Assembly: GCF_027941955.1 (NCBI RefSeq) | Contig: NZ_CP115960.1 | Span: 186,001 to 250,000, forward strand | Direction: 5' to 3' | Origin: Sphingomonas sp. 7/4-4 | GTDB lineage: Bacteria; Pseudomonadota; Alphaproteobacteria; Sphingomonadales; Sphingomonadaceae | Length of the DNA stretch: 64,000 bases | Shown: in pieces, positions 27,002 through 36,919 of the stretch | Layout: each line of letters starts with the position of its first letter | Numbering within the stretch: the stretch's first letter is position 1 | Notes under the pieces: generated by a model | Told to the model about the DNA's origin: nothing | The model's database searches: none | The model's input: only the letters and a program-made list of their open reading frames with translations | Program-made: the position numbers and the translations under genes

Positions 27002-29918
27002 ATGAGGTCCACCAGCCTCGCTGCGGCGCTCGCCGCCAGTGCGTGTATGTTTGCAATCGCGGCGCCAGCGCAGGCGCAACAGCGAAGCTTCGACATACCC
27101 TCGGGCAGTCTCAAGGCAGCTCTGGATACCTTCGGACGCCAATCCGGCCGGCCGGTCATCTACCGGGCCGAGGACGTCAACGGCATCAACTCCCCGGATT
27201 TCGCGGCTCGGATTCAGCCGAGCGCGCTTTGGCCGCACTGCTTCGCGGCACCGGGTTGAGCAGCAGGAGCGGAGAGGCCGGCGCAATCGCGATCGTGCAG
27301 GCGGGAAACGGACTGTCGACCGGCGCTAGTGCATCATCGCCGGATATTTCACAGGCCGACCCGTCGGTTGAGAGTCCCGCGGAGGATATCGTCGTCACCG
27401 GCATCCGCGCGTCGCTGCAGGAATCGATCAACGTCAAGCGCTCGGCGGATTCGATCGTCGACGTCATCACCGCGCAGGATATCGGCAAGCTTCCCGACCA
27501 GAATGTCGCCGAATCGATGAGCCGCGTCACTGGCGTCCAGATCAGCCGCCGCGAGGGCGATGGCTCCAATTTCACCGTGCGCGGCATTTCGCAGAACCGG
27601 CTCGAGATCAATGGCCGCAACTTCATCGGCCCGGGCAACGGCGGCAACGCGGCGCTGGAGTCGATCAGCCCCGAGATTCTCGCGTCGATCGTGGTCATCA
27701 AGTCGCCCACCGCCGACATGCCCGAAGGCGCGCTCGGTGCCACGGTCAACCTGCGCACCAAGCGTCCGCTCGAGCTCGACGACCTGGTGGTCGCCGGGCG
27801 TATCCAGGGCGCCTATGCCGATCAGGCCGAGCATGTCGGCTATCGCGGATCTGCATTGGTGTCGAAGAAGCTCGGCGACCGGTTCGGCTTGCTTGCCAGC
27901 GTCGCCTATTCGGACACCAGGACGCTCGGCTATTCGTTCGACACGGGCGGATGGACGCAGACCAACACCATCGACGGCAATGGCGACGGCGTCGACGATC
28001 CCGGCTTGTTCCGCCCCAACCGCTTCATGGCGCGCGTCTTCGATCGCGCCGAGCAGCGGCTGACGCTCAACGGCACCGCGCAATGGCGCCCCACCGACGA
28101 ACTCGAGATCATCCTCGACGCGACCTACAACCACCTCAAGCGCCAGCGGAACAGCGTCAATTATCAAGTGCTGTTCAACAACAACGACATGGACGCGACG
28201 GTCAACGACAGGGGCACCGTCGTCGCCGGGACTTTCCAGGGCGTCACCGTGCGCCCGCTCATCTATGACGAGCCGACCGATCTCAAATCGACGCTGTTCG
28301 GCGGATCGGTGAAATGGGAGGACGACCGTGCGCGGGTGAGCCTCGACATGTCATACAGCCGCGGCAAGGGCAGCGACGGAGGTCCCGGCGCATCCTTCAC
28401 CTATGTCGTCGTGCCACGCGCCGGCAACCTCGCCAATGCGAGCTATGATTTCCGTGGCGGAAATGCCGTGCCGGATTTGTCGATCGACGCCAATTTCAAC
28501 CCGAGCGATCCGACGCGCTACCAGCTCCTGTCGATCTTCGATTACGACGCAGTGACCGATAACAAGGGCTACGACGCGCGGCTCGATTGGGAATACAAGA
28601 CCGAATGGGGCATCCTGTCTTCGGTCGAGGCGGGCATGCGCTACGAGCGGGTCGAACTGCTCGCCGCCGATCCGCAGAATCTGCCCGTCGCGGCCAGCCT
28701 GCTCGCCGCGGGCGACCGCAACGGCGATGGCATCCTCACCGTCGATGAGCTTCCCGGCCTCAGCTACGGCAAGGACTATGGCGCCTTTTTCCTGGCGTCG
28801 GCGGCGATTTCCCGCGCGACCTGCTCGGCGGCACGCTCGACAAAAGCATCGCGCGCGACGGGCTCGGGCTCGCAGTCCCCGATCCGTACGACACCAGCAT
28901 CACGGTCGGACCGACGTCGATCAAGGACGTGACGCAGGAGACGCTCGGCGCCTATGTGAAGGCGAATTTCGAAGGCACGCTCGGCGGGCTGGGCTACAAG
29001 GGCAATGCGGGGCTCCGCTATATCGACACCGCCCGCGCGACGTTGGGGTATCTGTCACCGACCGCGACGACCGTGATCAAATCGGATTTCGGCTATTGGC
29101 TGCCGAGCGCCAATCTGTCGGTGAACTTCAGCGAGGACCTGACGCTGCGCCTCGCCGCCGCGAAGGTCGTGTCGCGGCCGAGCCTCAACCAGGTCAGCGC
29201 GAGCTTCGTGCCCAACACCGTCAACATGACTGGCTCGCGCGGCAATCCCAATTTGCGGCCGTTCGAGGCGAAGCAGGCCGACGCCACGCTCGAATGGTAT
29301 TTCGCGCCGTCCAGTTCGCTGACCGCCGCGGCATTCTACAAGAAGGTCGATTCGTTCACGGTGACGACCGTGAACCGCGAGTTCGTCCCCGGCTTCTCCG
29401 AGCGCTTCGGCCTGTTCGACATCTCGCAGCCGCAAAATGGCGAGGACGGCAGCATCAAGGGGTTCGAGCTTGCCTGGCAGCAGGCGTTGCGCTTCCTGCC
29501 GGCGCCCTTCGACAATTTCGGCATCCAGGCGAACTACACCTATGTCGACAGCAGGACCCCGCTCGTCGACGCGATTACCGGCGAGCGACTGCCGCTGCCC
29601 GGCCTGTCGCGCGACAGCTACACGCTGATCGGCTATTATGAGGACAGCATCTTCTCGGTGCGCGCGGCCTATACCTGGCGCAGCGAATATCTGAACAGCG
29701 TCGGCGGCGCGGCGAGCGGCGGCAACAACTATGTCTCGGGACGCGGCCAGCTCGATGCATCGGCGCAGATCAACCTGACGCCCAATCTGAGGCTGACGGT
29801 CGAGGGGATCAATCTCACCAAGGAGATCGACTCCCAATATCTCGGCGAGCCCGATCGGCTGACCTTCACCGCACGCGAGGACCGCCGCATCTTCTTCGGC
29901 GTCGCCGCGAGCTTCTGA
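27002..29918 (+). CDS. TonB-dependent receptor with N-terminal STN signalling domain, two frameshifts
   Basis: About 971 residues. Signal peptide MRSTSLAAALAASACMFAIA, then an STN domain (RSFDIPSGSLKAALDTFGRQ) that contacts FecR, a plug (DIVVTGIRASLQESINVKRS; SMSRVTGVQISRREGDGSNF), and a barrel ending RRIFFGVAASF. Frames change near 27215 (SPDFAARIQP to ERALAALLRG) and near 28795 (GAFFLASA to GDFPRDLLGG). Two loop segments fit calcium EF-hand loops: DGNGDGVDDPGLF (about 27974) and DRNGDGILTVDEL (about 28716). The plug resembles receptors for plant or algal oligosaccharides; with the DUF1593 and oxidoreductase neighbours, glycan uptake is likely, but the ligand is unknown. Confidence 0.88.
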
Positions 29919-29941
29919 TCAGGCATAGGGGAAGGCACATC

Positions 29942-31578
29942 ATGATCCACCGAACCCTCCGCCACGCGCTTGCGGCGGCCACCTGCCTGGTGCCGATGGC
30001 GGCGGCGCAGGCCGATGCAAAGCCGCAGCGCGCGGACATCGTAGTCTATGGTTGCACCTCGGGCGGCGTCGTCGCGGCGATCGAGGCGCGGCGGCTGGGA
30101 CGGTCGGTGCTGCTGGTGTGCCGCGAAGACTATCTCGGCGGCATGTCGACCAACGGTCTCGGCTGGTCGGACACCGGCAACCATCGGGCAATCGGTGGCC
30201 TCTCGCTCGACTTCTACCGCAAGGTGAAGCGCCACTATGACGACCCCGCGGCTTGGGTCCATGCGCCGCGCCCCGCGCGCGGGGAGAATTTCGTCGACGG
30301 CGACGCGATGTGGCAGTTCGAGCCCAAGGTCGGCGAGCGGATCTACGAGGACTGGGCGCGCGCGGCCGGAGTGACGATCGTCCGCAACCAGCCGCTCGAC
30401 CGGTCGAAGCGCGGCGTGGAGATGGCCGGCGGGAAGATCACTGCGTTCCGCTCGAAATCGGGGCGGCGCTTCGAGGGCAGGGTCTTTATCGACGCGACCT
30501 ATGAAGGCGATCTGATGGCGAGCGCCGGCGTGCGCTTCACCGTGGGGCGCGAGGCCAACGCGACTTACGGCGAGACGCTCAACGGCGTGCAGCTCAAGAA
30601 CACCACCAACCACCAGTTCACGCGCGACGTGGATCCTTACCGGGTTCCCGGCGATCCCCGGAGCGGGCTGGTGCCGCGAGTCAGCGCCGAGCGTCCGGCC
30701 CCCGACGGCACCGTCGATACGAAGATCCAGGCCTATACCTATCGCATGTGCCTGACCGACGTGCCCGCCAACCGCGTGCCATTCGCCAGGCCCAGGGGCT
30801 ACGACGCCAGCCAGTACACATTGCTCAAGCGCTACATGGATGCGGGCCATCGCAACTTCTTCCAGAAGTTCGACCGGATCCCGAACGGCAAGACCGACAC
30901 CAACAATTTCGGCGCCTTCTCGTTCGACAATATCGGGATGAACTATGGCTATCCCGAGGAAGCGATGCCGAGCGCGCGGCGATCGCGCGCGAGCACACGA
31001 CCTATCAGCAGGGGCTGTTGTGGTTCATGGCCAACGATACCGGCGTCCCCGCCGAGACGCGCGCCGAAATGTCGAAATGGGGGCTGTGCAAGGACGAGTT
31101 CGTGAAGACCGGCCATTGGCCGCGCGAGATGTATGTGCGCGAGGCACGGCGCATGGTGTCCGATTTCGTGATGGCCGAACCCCATCTGCGCGGCACCAGG
31201 GCGACACCGCGGCCGATCGGCATGGGATCGTACAACATGGATTCGCACAATGTGCAGCGCATCGTCGACGCGCGCGGCTTCGTGCGCAACGAGGGCAATA
31301 TCGAAGTGAGCCCGGGCCGGGCCTATCCGATCAGTTACGACGCGATCGTGCCGCGCCAGCGCGAGGCAACGAACCTGTTGGTCCCCGTCGCGCTATCGGC
31401 GTCGCACATCGCCTATGGCTCGATCCGGATGGAGCCGGTATTCATGATCCTAGGCCAGTCCGCCGCCGCGGCGGCATCGATCGCCATCGATGAGGGCGTC
31501 CCGGTTCAGGAGGTGGATTACGCCAAGCTCCGCGCGAGATTGCTTGCCGAGGGGCAAATTCTGGAGTTGGCACGATAG
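29942..31578 (+). CDS. Secreted FAD-dependent oxidoreductase (FAD_oxidored family), one frameshift
   Basis: About 545 residues after correction. Signal peptide MIHRTLRHALAAATCLVPMA. The dinucleotide fold is ADIVVYGCTSGGVVAAIEAR, followed by LVCREDYLGGMSTNGLGWSD, characteristic of the FAD-dependent family seen in polysaccharide utilisation loci. The C-terminus (IRMEPVFMILGQSAAAAASI) is the usual family end. The frame changes near 30960 (NYGYPE to SDAERAAIAREHTTY). It starts 24 bases after the TonB receptor stop and is probably cotranscribed with it. The substrate is unknown, presumably a glycan product in the periplasm. Confidence 0.82.
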
Positions 31579-31823
31579 CCGGCATGTCGAGCACGGCGGA
31601 TCGGAACGGCAGTGTTCAGACGTGCATCGGTTACATGGGCGGGGCGGTTCCAGGTGGAGAGTGGGCAAGCTCCTAATCTCCTTGTGGGAAAAGGAAGGGG
31701 TCCGCCCGCGCGGCTGGCGTTTTAACCCGGAGCGTCTGCTTTCGCCGATGTTGCTTCTAAGGCAGCCAATCCGCTTACGGCCCAGTTTGAGACGATCGGT
31801 CGCTGGACCCCGGGACGTCCGAA

Positions 31824-32260
31824 CTATTTCAACCCAAATTCGAATTTCTCAACCAGTCTTCCCTTTTCGAAAGTGGCCTGCAATGTGCCGCCGCCGTCGC
31901 GGCCTTCCGTCCTCCTCGTTGTCGCCCACCCGATCACAGCACCAGGAACTTCGGCGGCGGCAAGGTTAGCCGGGTGTCGGCCACAGCCTCGCCGCGGAAG
32001 AACCGCACCAGCACGGCCTGCACGCCGGGGTGGGCCTCCGCGGATATCCTCGAATGGGGCGGCGAGCAGGTGCGCCGCATCGCGGGTCGCATGGTGCGGG
32101 GCCGGTTGCCCGCCTGCATATCGGCATGACAGCGTAAATGGTGTTGATCGTCGTGCCGACGTTGACCGCATAAAGCGACAAGCCGCGACGCGTGCTACGC
32201 GCAAACATTCTGGTCGCCGCCATCCAGTCTCTTTGCTCAGCCAAGGTGGCCACTCCGTGC
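31824..32260 (-). pseudogene. Possible broken gene, unrecognised
   Basis: Between the FAD oxidoreductase and the next gene there are about 890 bases without a clean gene. Minus-strand fragments in different frames (AVNVGTTINTIYAVMP, HPGVQAVLVRFFRGEAVADT then RLTLPPPKFLVL, TLQATFEKGRLVEKFEFGLK) look protein-like and could belong to one frameshifted gene. I do not recognise the family, and the bases beyond 32260 up to 32464 show nothing clear. Low confidence. Confidence 0.25.
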
Positions 32261-32464
32261 GACGTCCAGGGTCGCGGGGTGGGTCGATTGGTCGTGTTAT
32301 CTCATCATACCTGCGGCGTGACACACGCCTTACGTATGCGTTTTCAGCCGGATGTCGGTATTTCGCAGCGCATCAGGTTGCCTGTCCCGCGTTGACCGCA
32401 ACCTGCGGCATTCCAATTCACTTATCGGCGATTGACGGCTCGAGGCTGCAATGCAGGAGGAACC

Positions 32465-32875
32465 ATGACAGATACTGAAGCCAACAAGGCGTTCATCCAG
32501 GAGATGATCGGTCAAAAGAGGCGACTGGAGGATTACCCCGATCGGTTCGACGCCGATCTCTTGATGCATGAGCCGGCATCGTTGCCATTTGGCGGCACCT
32601 ATCGCGGCCTTGAGGAATTCAAGCGATTCTACCCCGAAGTTCGAGATTTCTACGATTTCGATCGGTTTGAACTCCTGGGCGTCTACGGTGACGGGGACAC
32701 GGTATTTGCTACGATCAGCGCCGGCCTCGCGGACTCCGCCGGAGTAATCTTCATCGCCGAGCAATTTCGTTTCGTCGGCACGAAATTGGTCGAGGTGCGC
32801 CTGCATATCTGTGATGACGCCGAGGCGGCGCGACGTTTGCAGGCTCCGCGGGAACTTGAAGATCGGTCCGGGTAG
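32465..32875 (+). CDS. SnoaL/NTF2-like protein
   Basis: 136 residues. The ATG at 32465 has a near-perfect Shine-Dalgarno (AGGAGG, 4 bases away). The sequence follows the SnoaL_2/ketosteroid-isomerase-like pattern: an N-terminal helix (NKAFIQEMIGQKRRLEDYPD), MHEPASLPFGGTYRGLEEFK, and later strands (ELLGVYGDGDTVFATISAGL; FIAEQFRFVGTKLVEVRLHI). No signal peptide, so cytoplasmic. Family members include enzymes and small ligand-binding proteins; the function here is open. It stands alone between two non-coding stretches. Confidence 0.75.
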   Translation: MTDTEANKAFIQEMIGQKRRLEDYPDRFDADLLMHEPASLPFGGTYRGLEEFKRFYPEVRDFYDFDRFELLGVYGDGDTVFATISAGLADSAGVIFIAEQFRFVGTKLVEVRLHICDDAEAARRLQAPRELEDRSG

Positions 32876-33026
32876 CTAACGCTTCTTCCTCGCTAGAAGC
32901 GGACTGGCAGCCAACCATCACTTCTTGCCGTTCGCGATCGGCAAGCGGACCGGCGGCTAATGCCCCAGTAGCGGACGTCGCAAATGCCCCATAGATGTCC
33001 TTGTATCACTCGACGGGGAGCAGGCG

Positions 33027-33242
33027 ATGTGGAGGCGGTTCGACAGCTTTGCCTATTGGGTTGCGCAGCTTTCGTCGGCCCTGTTCCTGTATGCCGCGCT
33101 CACGTACATCGGGGACGGCGTTAACGAGAGCACCCAAAAGGCACTGCTGTATCTCGGCGCGACGGCGCTCTGGGGAAACGTCGCAACAACGCTCACCTAC
33201 TATCGACGCCGTTTGAAGCAATTGGCGCCTGAAGAGATGTGA
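33027..33242 (+). CDS. Small two-helix membrane protein
   Basis: 71 residues, preceded by GGGGAGCAGGCG. Two hydrophobic stretches (FAYWVAQLSSALFLYAALTY and KALLYLGATALWGNVATTLT) and a basic end (YYRRRLKQL). I recognise no characterised family. A reverse-strand shadow frame of similar length covers the same bases but lacks a ribosome binding site. Confidence 0.5.
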   Translation: MWRRFDSFAYWVAQLSSALFLYAALTYIGDGVNESTQKALLYLGATALWGNVATTLTYYRRRLKQLAPEEM

Positions 33243-33567
33243 TGTCCGCTTTCCACCAAGAGGGGACGTCCGCCAGAACGGCGCGAGTGCGTCCCACGGT
33301 CGTCCGCCAGGCTTGCCGGTGTTCCTGGTTTGGGCCTGGCGGTTTGCACCCGGTGCGGGATCGAATTCGAGAGGATGCAGCAGCCTGAAGCGGAAAAATG
33401 AAAGCAACTTCGTTTATTATTGCGAAGTGGCGATCTTAGTGAGAGGTTCGGCGCACGGATGCGGGCGGTTTCGTTTCACCGAAACACAATTCTGGTGAAC
33501 CGTGACGACGCTGCTGTTGAGAATGCGATCGCTCGCGCGGAGACGATGGAGCGAAGGGAGAGACCTG
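33243..33567. other. Intergenic region upstream of the 3-ketoglycoside operon
   Basis: 325 bases with no convincing gene. The part around 33400-33450 is AT-richer and probably holds the promoter of the operon starting at 33568, but no clear consensus or palindrome stands out. Confidence 0.45.
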
Positions 33568-34308
33568 ATGCGTAGATTGTCGATTGCGGGCCTTTGCCTT
33601 TTGGCCTTGGTGACCACGCCGGCGCTGGCCGGCCAGAAAGCAACTGCACCCAATACGCTCACGGCCGGCGAACGCGCCGAAGGCTGGCAGCTGCTGTTCA
33701 ACGGCCGCGACCTGAGCAACTGGCGCTCTTTTGGCGGCGCCGCGGCGTCGCCCAACTGGGCGGTGCGCGACGGAGCGCTCGTTCTGACGTCGAAAACCGG
33801 CGAGATGAGCGGAGGCGACCTCGTCACCGCCGACAGCTACGGTGCCTTTGAACTGACGCTCGACTGGAAGGTCGAGCGCGGCGGCAACAGCGGCGTGTTC
33901 TACCTCGCCCGCAACGCGCCCGGGACAAGGAACATCTACGAGACCGGAATCGAGATGCAGGTCCTCGACAATGCCGGCCATCCCGACGGCAAGATCCCGT
34001 CCCACCGCGCCGGTTCGCTCTACGATATCACGGTGCCGCCATTGAGCGCGGCGCACCCCGCCGGGACCTGGAATCATGCGCGGCTACGCGTCGAGCAAGG
34101 CCACATTCGCCAATGGCTGAACGGCACGCTGACCGCCGACGTGCCCTTCGGTAATGATGCCTGGCGCAAGCGCGTGGCGGCGTCGAAGTTCGCCTCGATG
34201 CCGCTGTTCGGCACGTTTCCAAGCGGGGTGATCGGCCTCCAGGATCACGGCGAGCCGGTCGCGTTTCGCAACATCAAGATCCGCAAGCTCGGAGCGAGCG
34301 CCCAATGA
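33568..34308 (+). CDS. DUF1080 family 3-keto-disaccharide hydrolase (secreted)
   Basis: 246 residues from the ATG at 33568 (GAAGGGAGAG upstream), giving the signal [20 protein letters not shown]. The concanavalin-like beta-sandwich of DUF1080 is clear: [88 protein letters not shown] and [20 protein letters not shown]. The family cleaves 3-keto-glycosides made by glycoside 3-dehydrogenases. Its stop overlaps the ATG of the GMC dehydrogenase gene (ATGA), and a small TAT-exported subunit follows, so the three form a coupled operon for periplasmic 3-keto sugar processing. Confidence 0.88.
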   Translation: MRRLSIAGLCLLALVTTPALAGQKATAPNTLTAGERAEGWQLLFNGRDLSNWRSFGGAAASPNWAVRDGALVLTSKTGEMSGGDLVTADSYGAFELTLDWKVERGGNSGVFYLARNAPGTRNIYETGIEMQVLDNAGHPDGKIPSHRAGSLYDITVPPLSAAHPAGTWNHARLRVEQGHIRQWLNGTLTADVPFGNDAWRKRVAASKFASMPLFGTFPSGVIGLQDHGEPVAFRNIKIRKLGASAQ

Positions 34309-36010
34309 CGGCGGCGGCGTTTGATCCGGCGGCAGCCACCGCCGATGTCATCATCGTCGGCTCGGGCGCTGCGGGGGGCATGGCGGCCTATAGCCTGACC
34401 AAAGCGGGACTGCGCTGCCTGATGCTCGAGGCAGGTCGCGACTATGATCCGCAGGCCGAGGTCAACATGATGGCGCCCGAGAGCGACGCTCCCTGCGCGG
34501 GGCGGCCACGCCCGACAAGCCGTTCGGCTATTTCGACGCGACCGTGGGGGCGGCTGGGAGGTTGACGGCGAGCCCTACACCATGCGCGAGGGCACGGACT
34601 TTCGTTGGTACCGCTCCCGGATGCTGGGTGGGCGAACCAATCATTGGGGCCGGCACGTGCCGCGCTGGGGACCGTACGACTTCAAGCCCTTCTCGCGGGA
34701 TGGGCTAGGGGTGGACTGGCCGATCGGCTATGACGATATCGCTCCGTTCTATGACCGCGTCGAGCGGATGATCGGAGTCAATGGCGGGCGGATCGAGCTC
34801 GAGAACCACCCCGATTCGGCGCCGGGCTGCCTGATGCCGCCGCCCAAGCCTCGCGTCCCGGAAATGCTCCTCAAGGCGACGTGCGAAAGCATGGGGATCC
34901 CGGTGCGGACCGCGCACACGGCGGTGATCACGCGCGACATGCCCGACAAGATCGCGCCGCGCAGTGCCTGCTTCAACGCGACGCCGTGCACTCGCGGCTG
35001 CACGATCGGCGCGATGTTTCAGACCACGACATCGTTCCTGCCGATGGCGAAGGCCACCGGCAAACTGACGATCGTCATCGACGCGATGGTCTCGAAGGTG
35101 ACGATGGCAAGCGCGGGTCGCGCCGCAGGGGTCGAATATGTCGATCGCAAGACTGGCGCCCGCCACCAGGTTCAAGCGCGGGCCATCATCCTTGCGGCGG
35201 GAACCTGCGAGACGACGCGGCTGCTGCTCAATTCCGGCGACAAGCCCGCCGGGCTCGCCAACGCCTCTGGCCAGCTCGGCCGCAATCTCACCGATCTCGA
35301 CCGGCGCGTCGTTTCGAGCCTTTGTCCCCGCGCTTGCCGGGCGTCCGCGCTACAATGAAGACGGTATCGGCGGGCAGCACATCTATATTCCGTTCTGGCT
35401 GTACCAGGAACAGAAGCGTGGCGAACTGGACTTTGCCCGCGGCTATCATTTCGAGATCGGCGGCCGGTTCGGCATCCCGCCCGCTGCGGCTCTGCCGCGG
35501 GTTTGGGGAGCGGGGCTGAAGAAAGCGGTCCGCACCGCCTCGGGCGCGACGATCGCGATGGTGCTACGCGGCGAGATGATTCCGAACAAGGACACCTATT
35601 GCGAAATCGATCCGGGCGTGAAGGACCGGTTCGGCATTCCAGTGCTGCGCTTCGCCTTTCGTTGGTCGCAGCACGAGCTGAATCAGGTCGCGCATGGGCA
35701 GCGAACCGCGCGCGCCGTGTTCAAGCGGATGAACGCCACGCCCCTCGATCCCGAACTGCCACCTGAAAAGCTCATCACCGCCGGCGGCGAGATCATCCAT
35801 GAACTGGGCACCGCGAGGATGGGCGCCGATCCACGTTCCTCGGTAGTCGACAGCTATGGCCAGACCTGGGACGTCGGCAATCTGGTGCTGATGGACGGCG
35901 CGATCTTCGCCTCTGGCGCGCACAAGAACCCGACGCTCACCATTCTCGCGCTGGCGTTGCGCGCGTCCGAGCGCCTTGCCTCTCGCTTCAAGTCAGGAGT
36001 GATCGCATGA
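34305..36010 (+). CDS. GMC-type glycoside 3-dehydrogenase catalytic subunit, three frameshifts
   Basis: About 568 residues after correction. The FAD fold is [20 protein letters not shown], followed by [11 protein letters not shown]; next come [39 protein letters not shown] and the C-terminal GMC signature ([40 protein letters not shown]). The cysteine segment [19 protein letters not shown] resembles the Fe-S-type cysteines of flavoprotein dehydrogenases of the gluconate/sorbitol group. Frame changes lie near 34490, 34550 (G run) and 35310. It overlaps the DUF1080 gene and the small-subunit gene by 4 bases each. Predicted role: oxidising C3 of glycosides in the periplasm, passing electrons to the respiratory chain. 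Confidence 0.85.
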
Positions 36011-36702
36011 CGCCGTCGCGCCGCGAGACACTGCAGTGGATGATGACCGCTGCGGCGCTACCGCTCGCCCGCTGGACGCCGCCCGCGATGGCGGCAGGGC
36101 AGGGCACTCCGCCGCCGTTTGTCGTCGCCGACTGGCCTGCCACATTGCCTCCGCCGGCACCCGCGCAGGGCTATGGCCGCGATCCGGATCTCATAGCGCC
36201 CAAGGTTCCGTGGCCGCTGACGCTGAGCAAGGTGCAGCGCGCGACCGTCGATCTGCTAGGGGACTTGATCCTGCCTGCCGACGAGCAATCCCCGGGAGCC
36301 GGCAAGCTCGGCGTCGGGGCGTTCGTGGACGAGTGGATCAGTGCGCCCTATCCGACCCAGCGGAAGGACCGGGAGCAGGTGCTCGGCGGGCTGATCTGGC
36401 TCGACGCGCAGAGCCGGGCACTGCACAAGACCGCGTTCGATGTGATCACCCCGGCCCAGCGCGCTGGACTGCTCGATGCGCTGACAGTCACGGCGCCCGT
36501 CGCCGGGATGGCAAGGCCGGTCGCGTTCATGGACACGCTGCGCCATCTCTTCGTGCTCGGCTTCTACAGCCTGCCCGAAGGCAAGGCGGACATGGGCTTT
36601 ATCGGCGACCAGCCGACGCCGGGCGACTATCCTGGCCCGAGCCCGGAGGCGCTGGCGCATTTCAAAGGCATACTCGCCGGGCTGGGTTTGCCAGTTTCGT
36701 AA
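36007..36702 (+). CDS. Gluconate 2-dehydrogenase subunit 3 family protein (TAT-exported small subunit)
   Basis: 231 residues. The N-terminus [20 protein letters not shown] is a twin-arginine signal (SRRETLQ). The body has the subunit 3 pattern: LSKVQRATVDLLGDLILPAD, VGAFVDEWISAPYPTQRKDR, LDAQSRALHKTAFDVITPAQ and FYSLPEGKADMGFIGDQPTP. In this dehydrogenase class the small subunit carries the folded flavoprotein across the membrane by hitch-hiking on its TAT signal. The GMC subunit itself has no signal peptide, which fits. No cytochrome subunit is seen next to it. Confidence 0.88.
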   Translation: MTPSRRETLQWMMTAAALPLARWTPPAMAAGQGTPPPFVVADWPATLPPPAPAQGYGRDPDLIAPKVPWPLTLSKVQRATVDLLGDLILPADEQSPGAGKLGVGAFVDEWISAPYPTQRKDREQVLGGLIWLDAQSRALHKTAFDVITPAQRAGLLDALTVTAPVAGMARPVAFMDTLRHLFVLGFYSLPEGKADMGFIGDQPTPGDYPGPSPEALAHFKGILAGLGLPVS

Positions 36703-36755
36703 TCTTCGACGTCCTGCGAAGATGCCCCTGCCTCGGCGGCGCCAACGCGCCGCAC

Positions 36756-36900
36756 TCAGGCGACGATGTTTTCAATCGCCTCGAGAAAGGGCGTCGGGAT
36801 CGATAGCTTGGTCAGAAACGCCGCCGCTCCCGCCAGCATCGCCTGTGCACGGGCTGCATCGGTGGGATAGGCTGTCATGAGGATGCCCATCCGCGGGCGG
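36756..36900 (-). pseudogene. C-terminal remnant of a response-regulator receiver domain
   Basis: About 46 residues end at the TGA at 36756. ILMTAYPTDAARAQAMLAGA then AAFLTKLSIPTPFLEAIENI matches the last part of a receiver domain: the Thr/Ala after beta-4 and the conserved Lys after beta-5 are present, the phospho-Asp half is absent. The upstream end meets the end of the GT2 gene. Confidence 0.45.
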
Positions 36901-36919
36901 CTTCTACGGCCGCGAGCGC

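Noticed and set aside
31450..31668. Minus-strand frame at the end of the FAD oxidoreductase
   Set aside because: Overlaps the conserved end of the oxidoreductase and its Cys-rich sequence has no metal-binding pattern or start signal.
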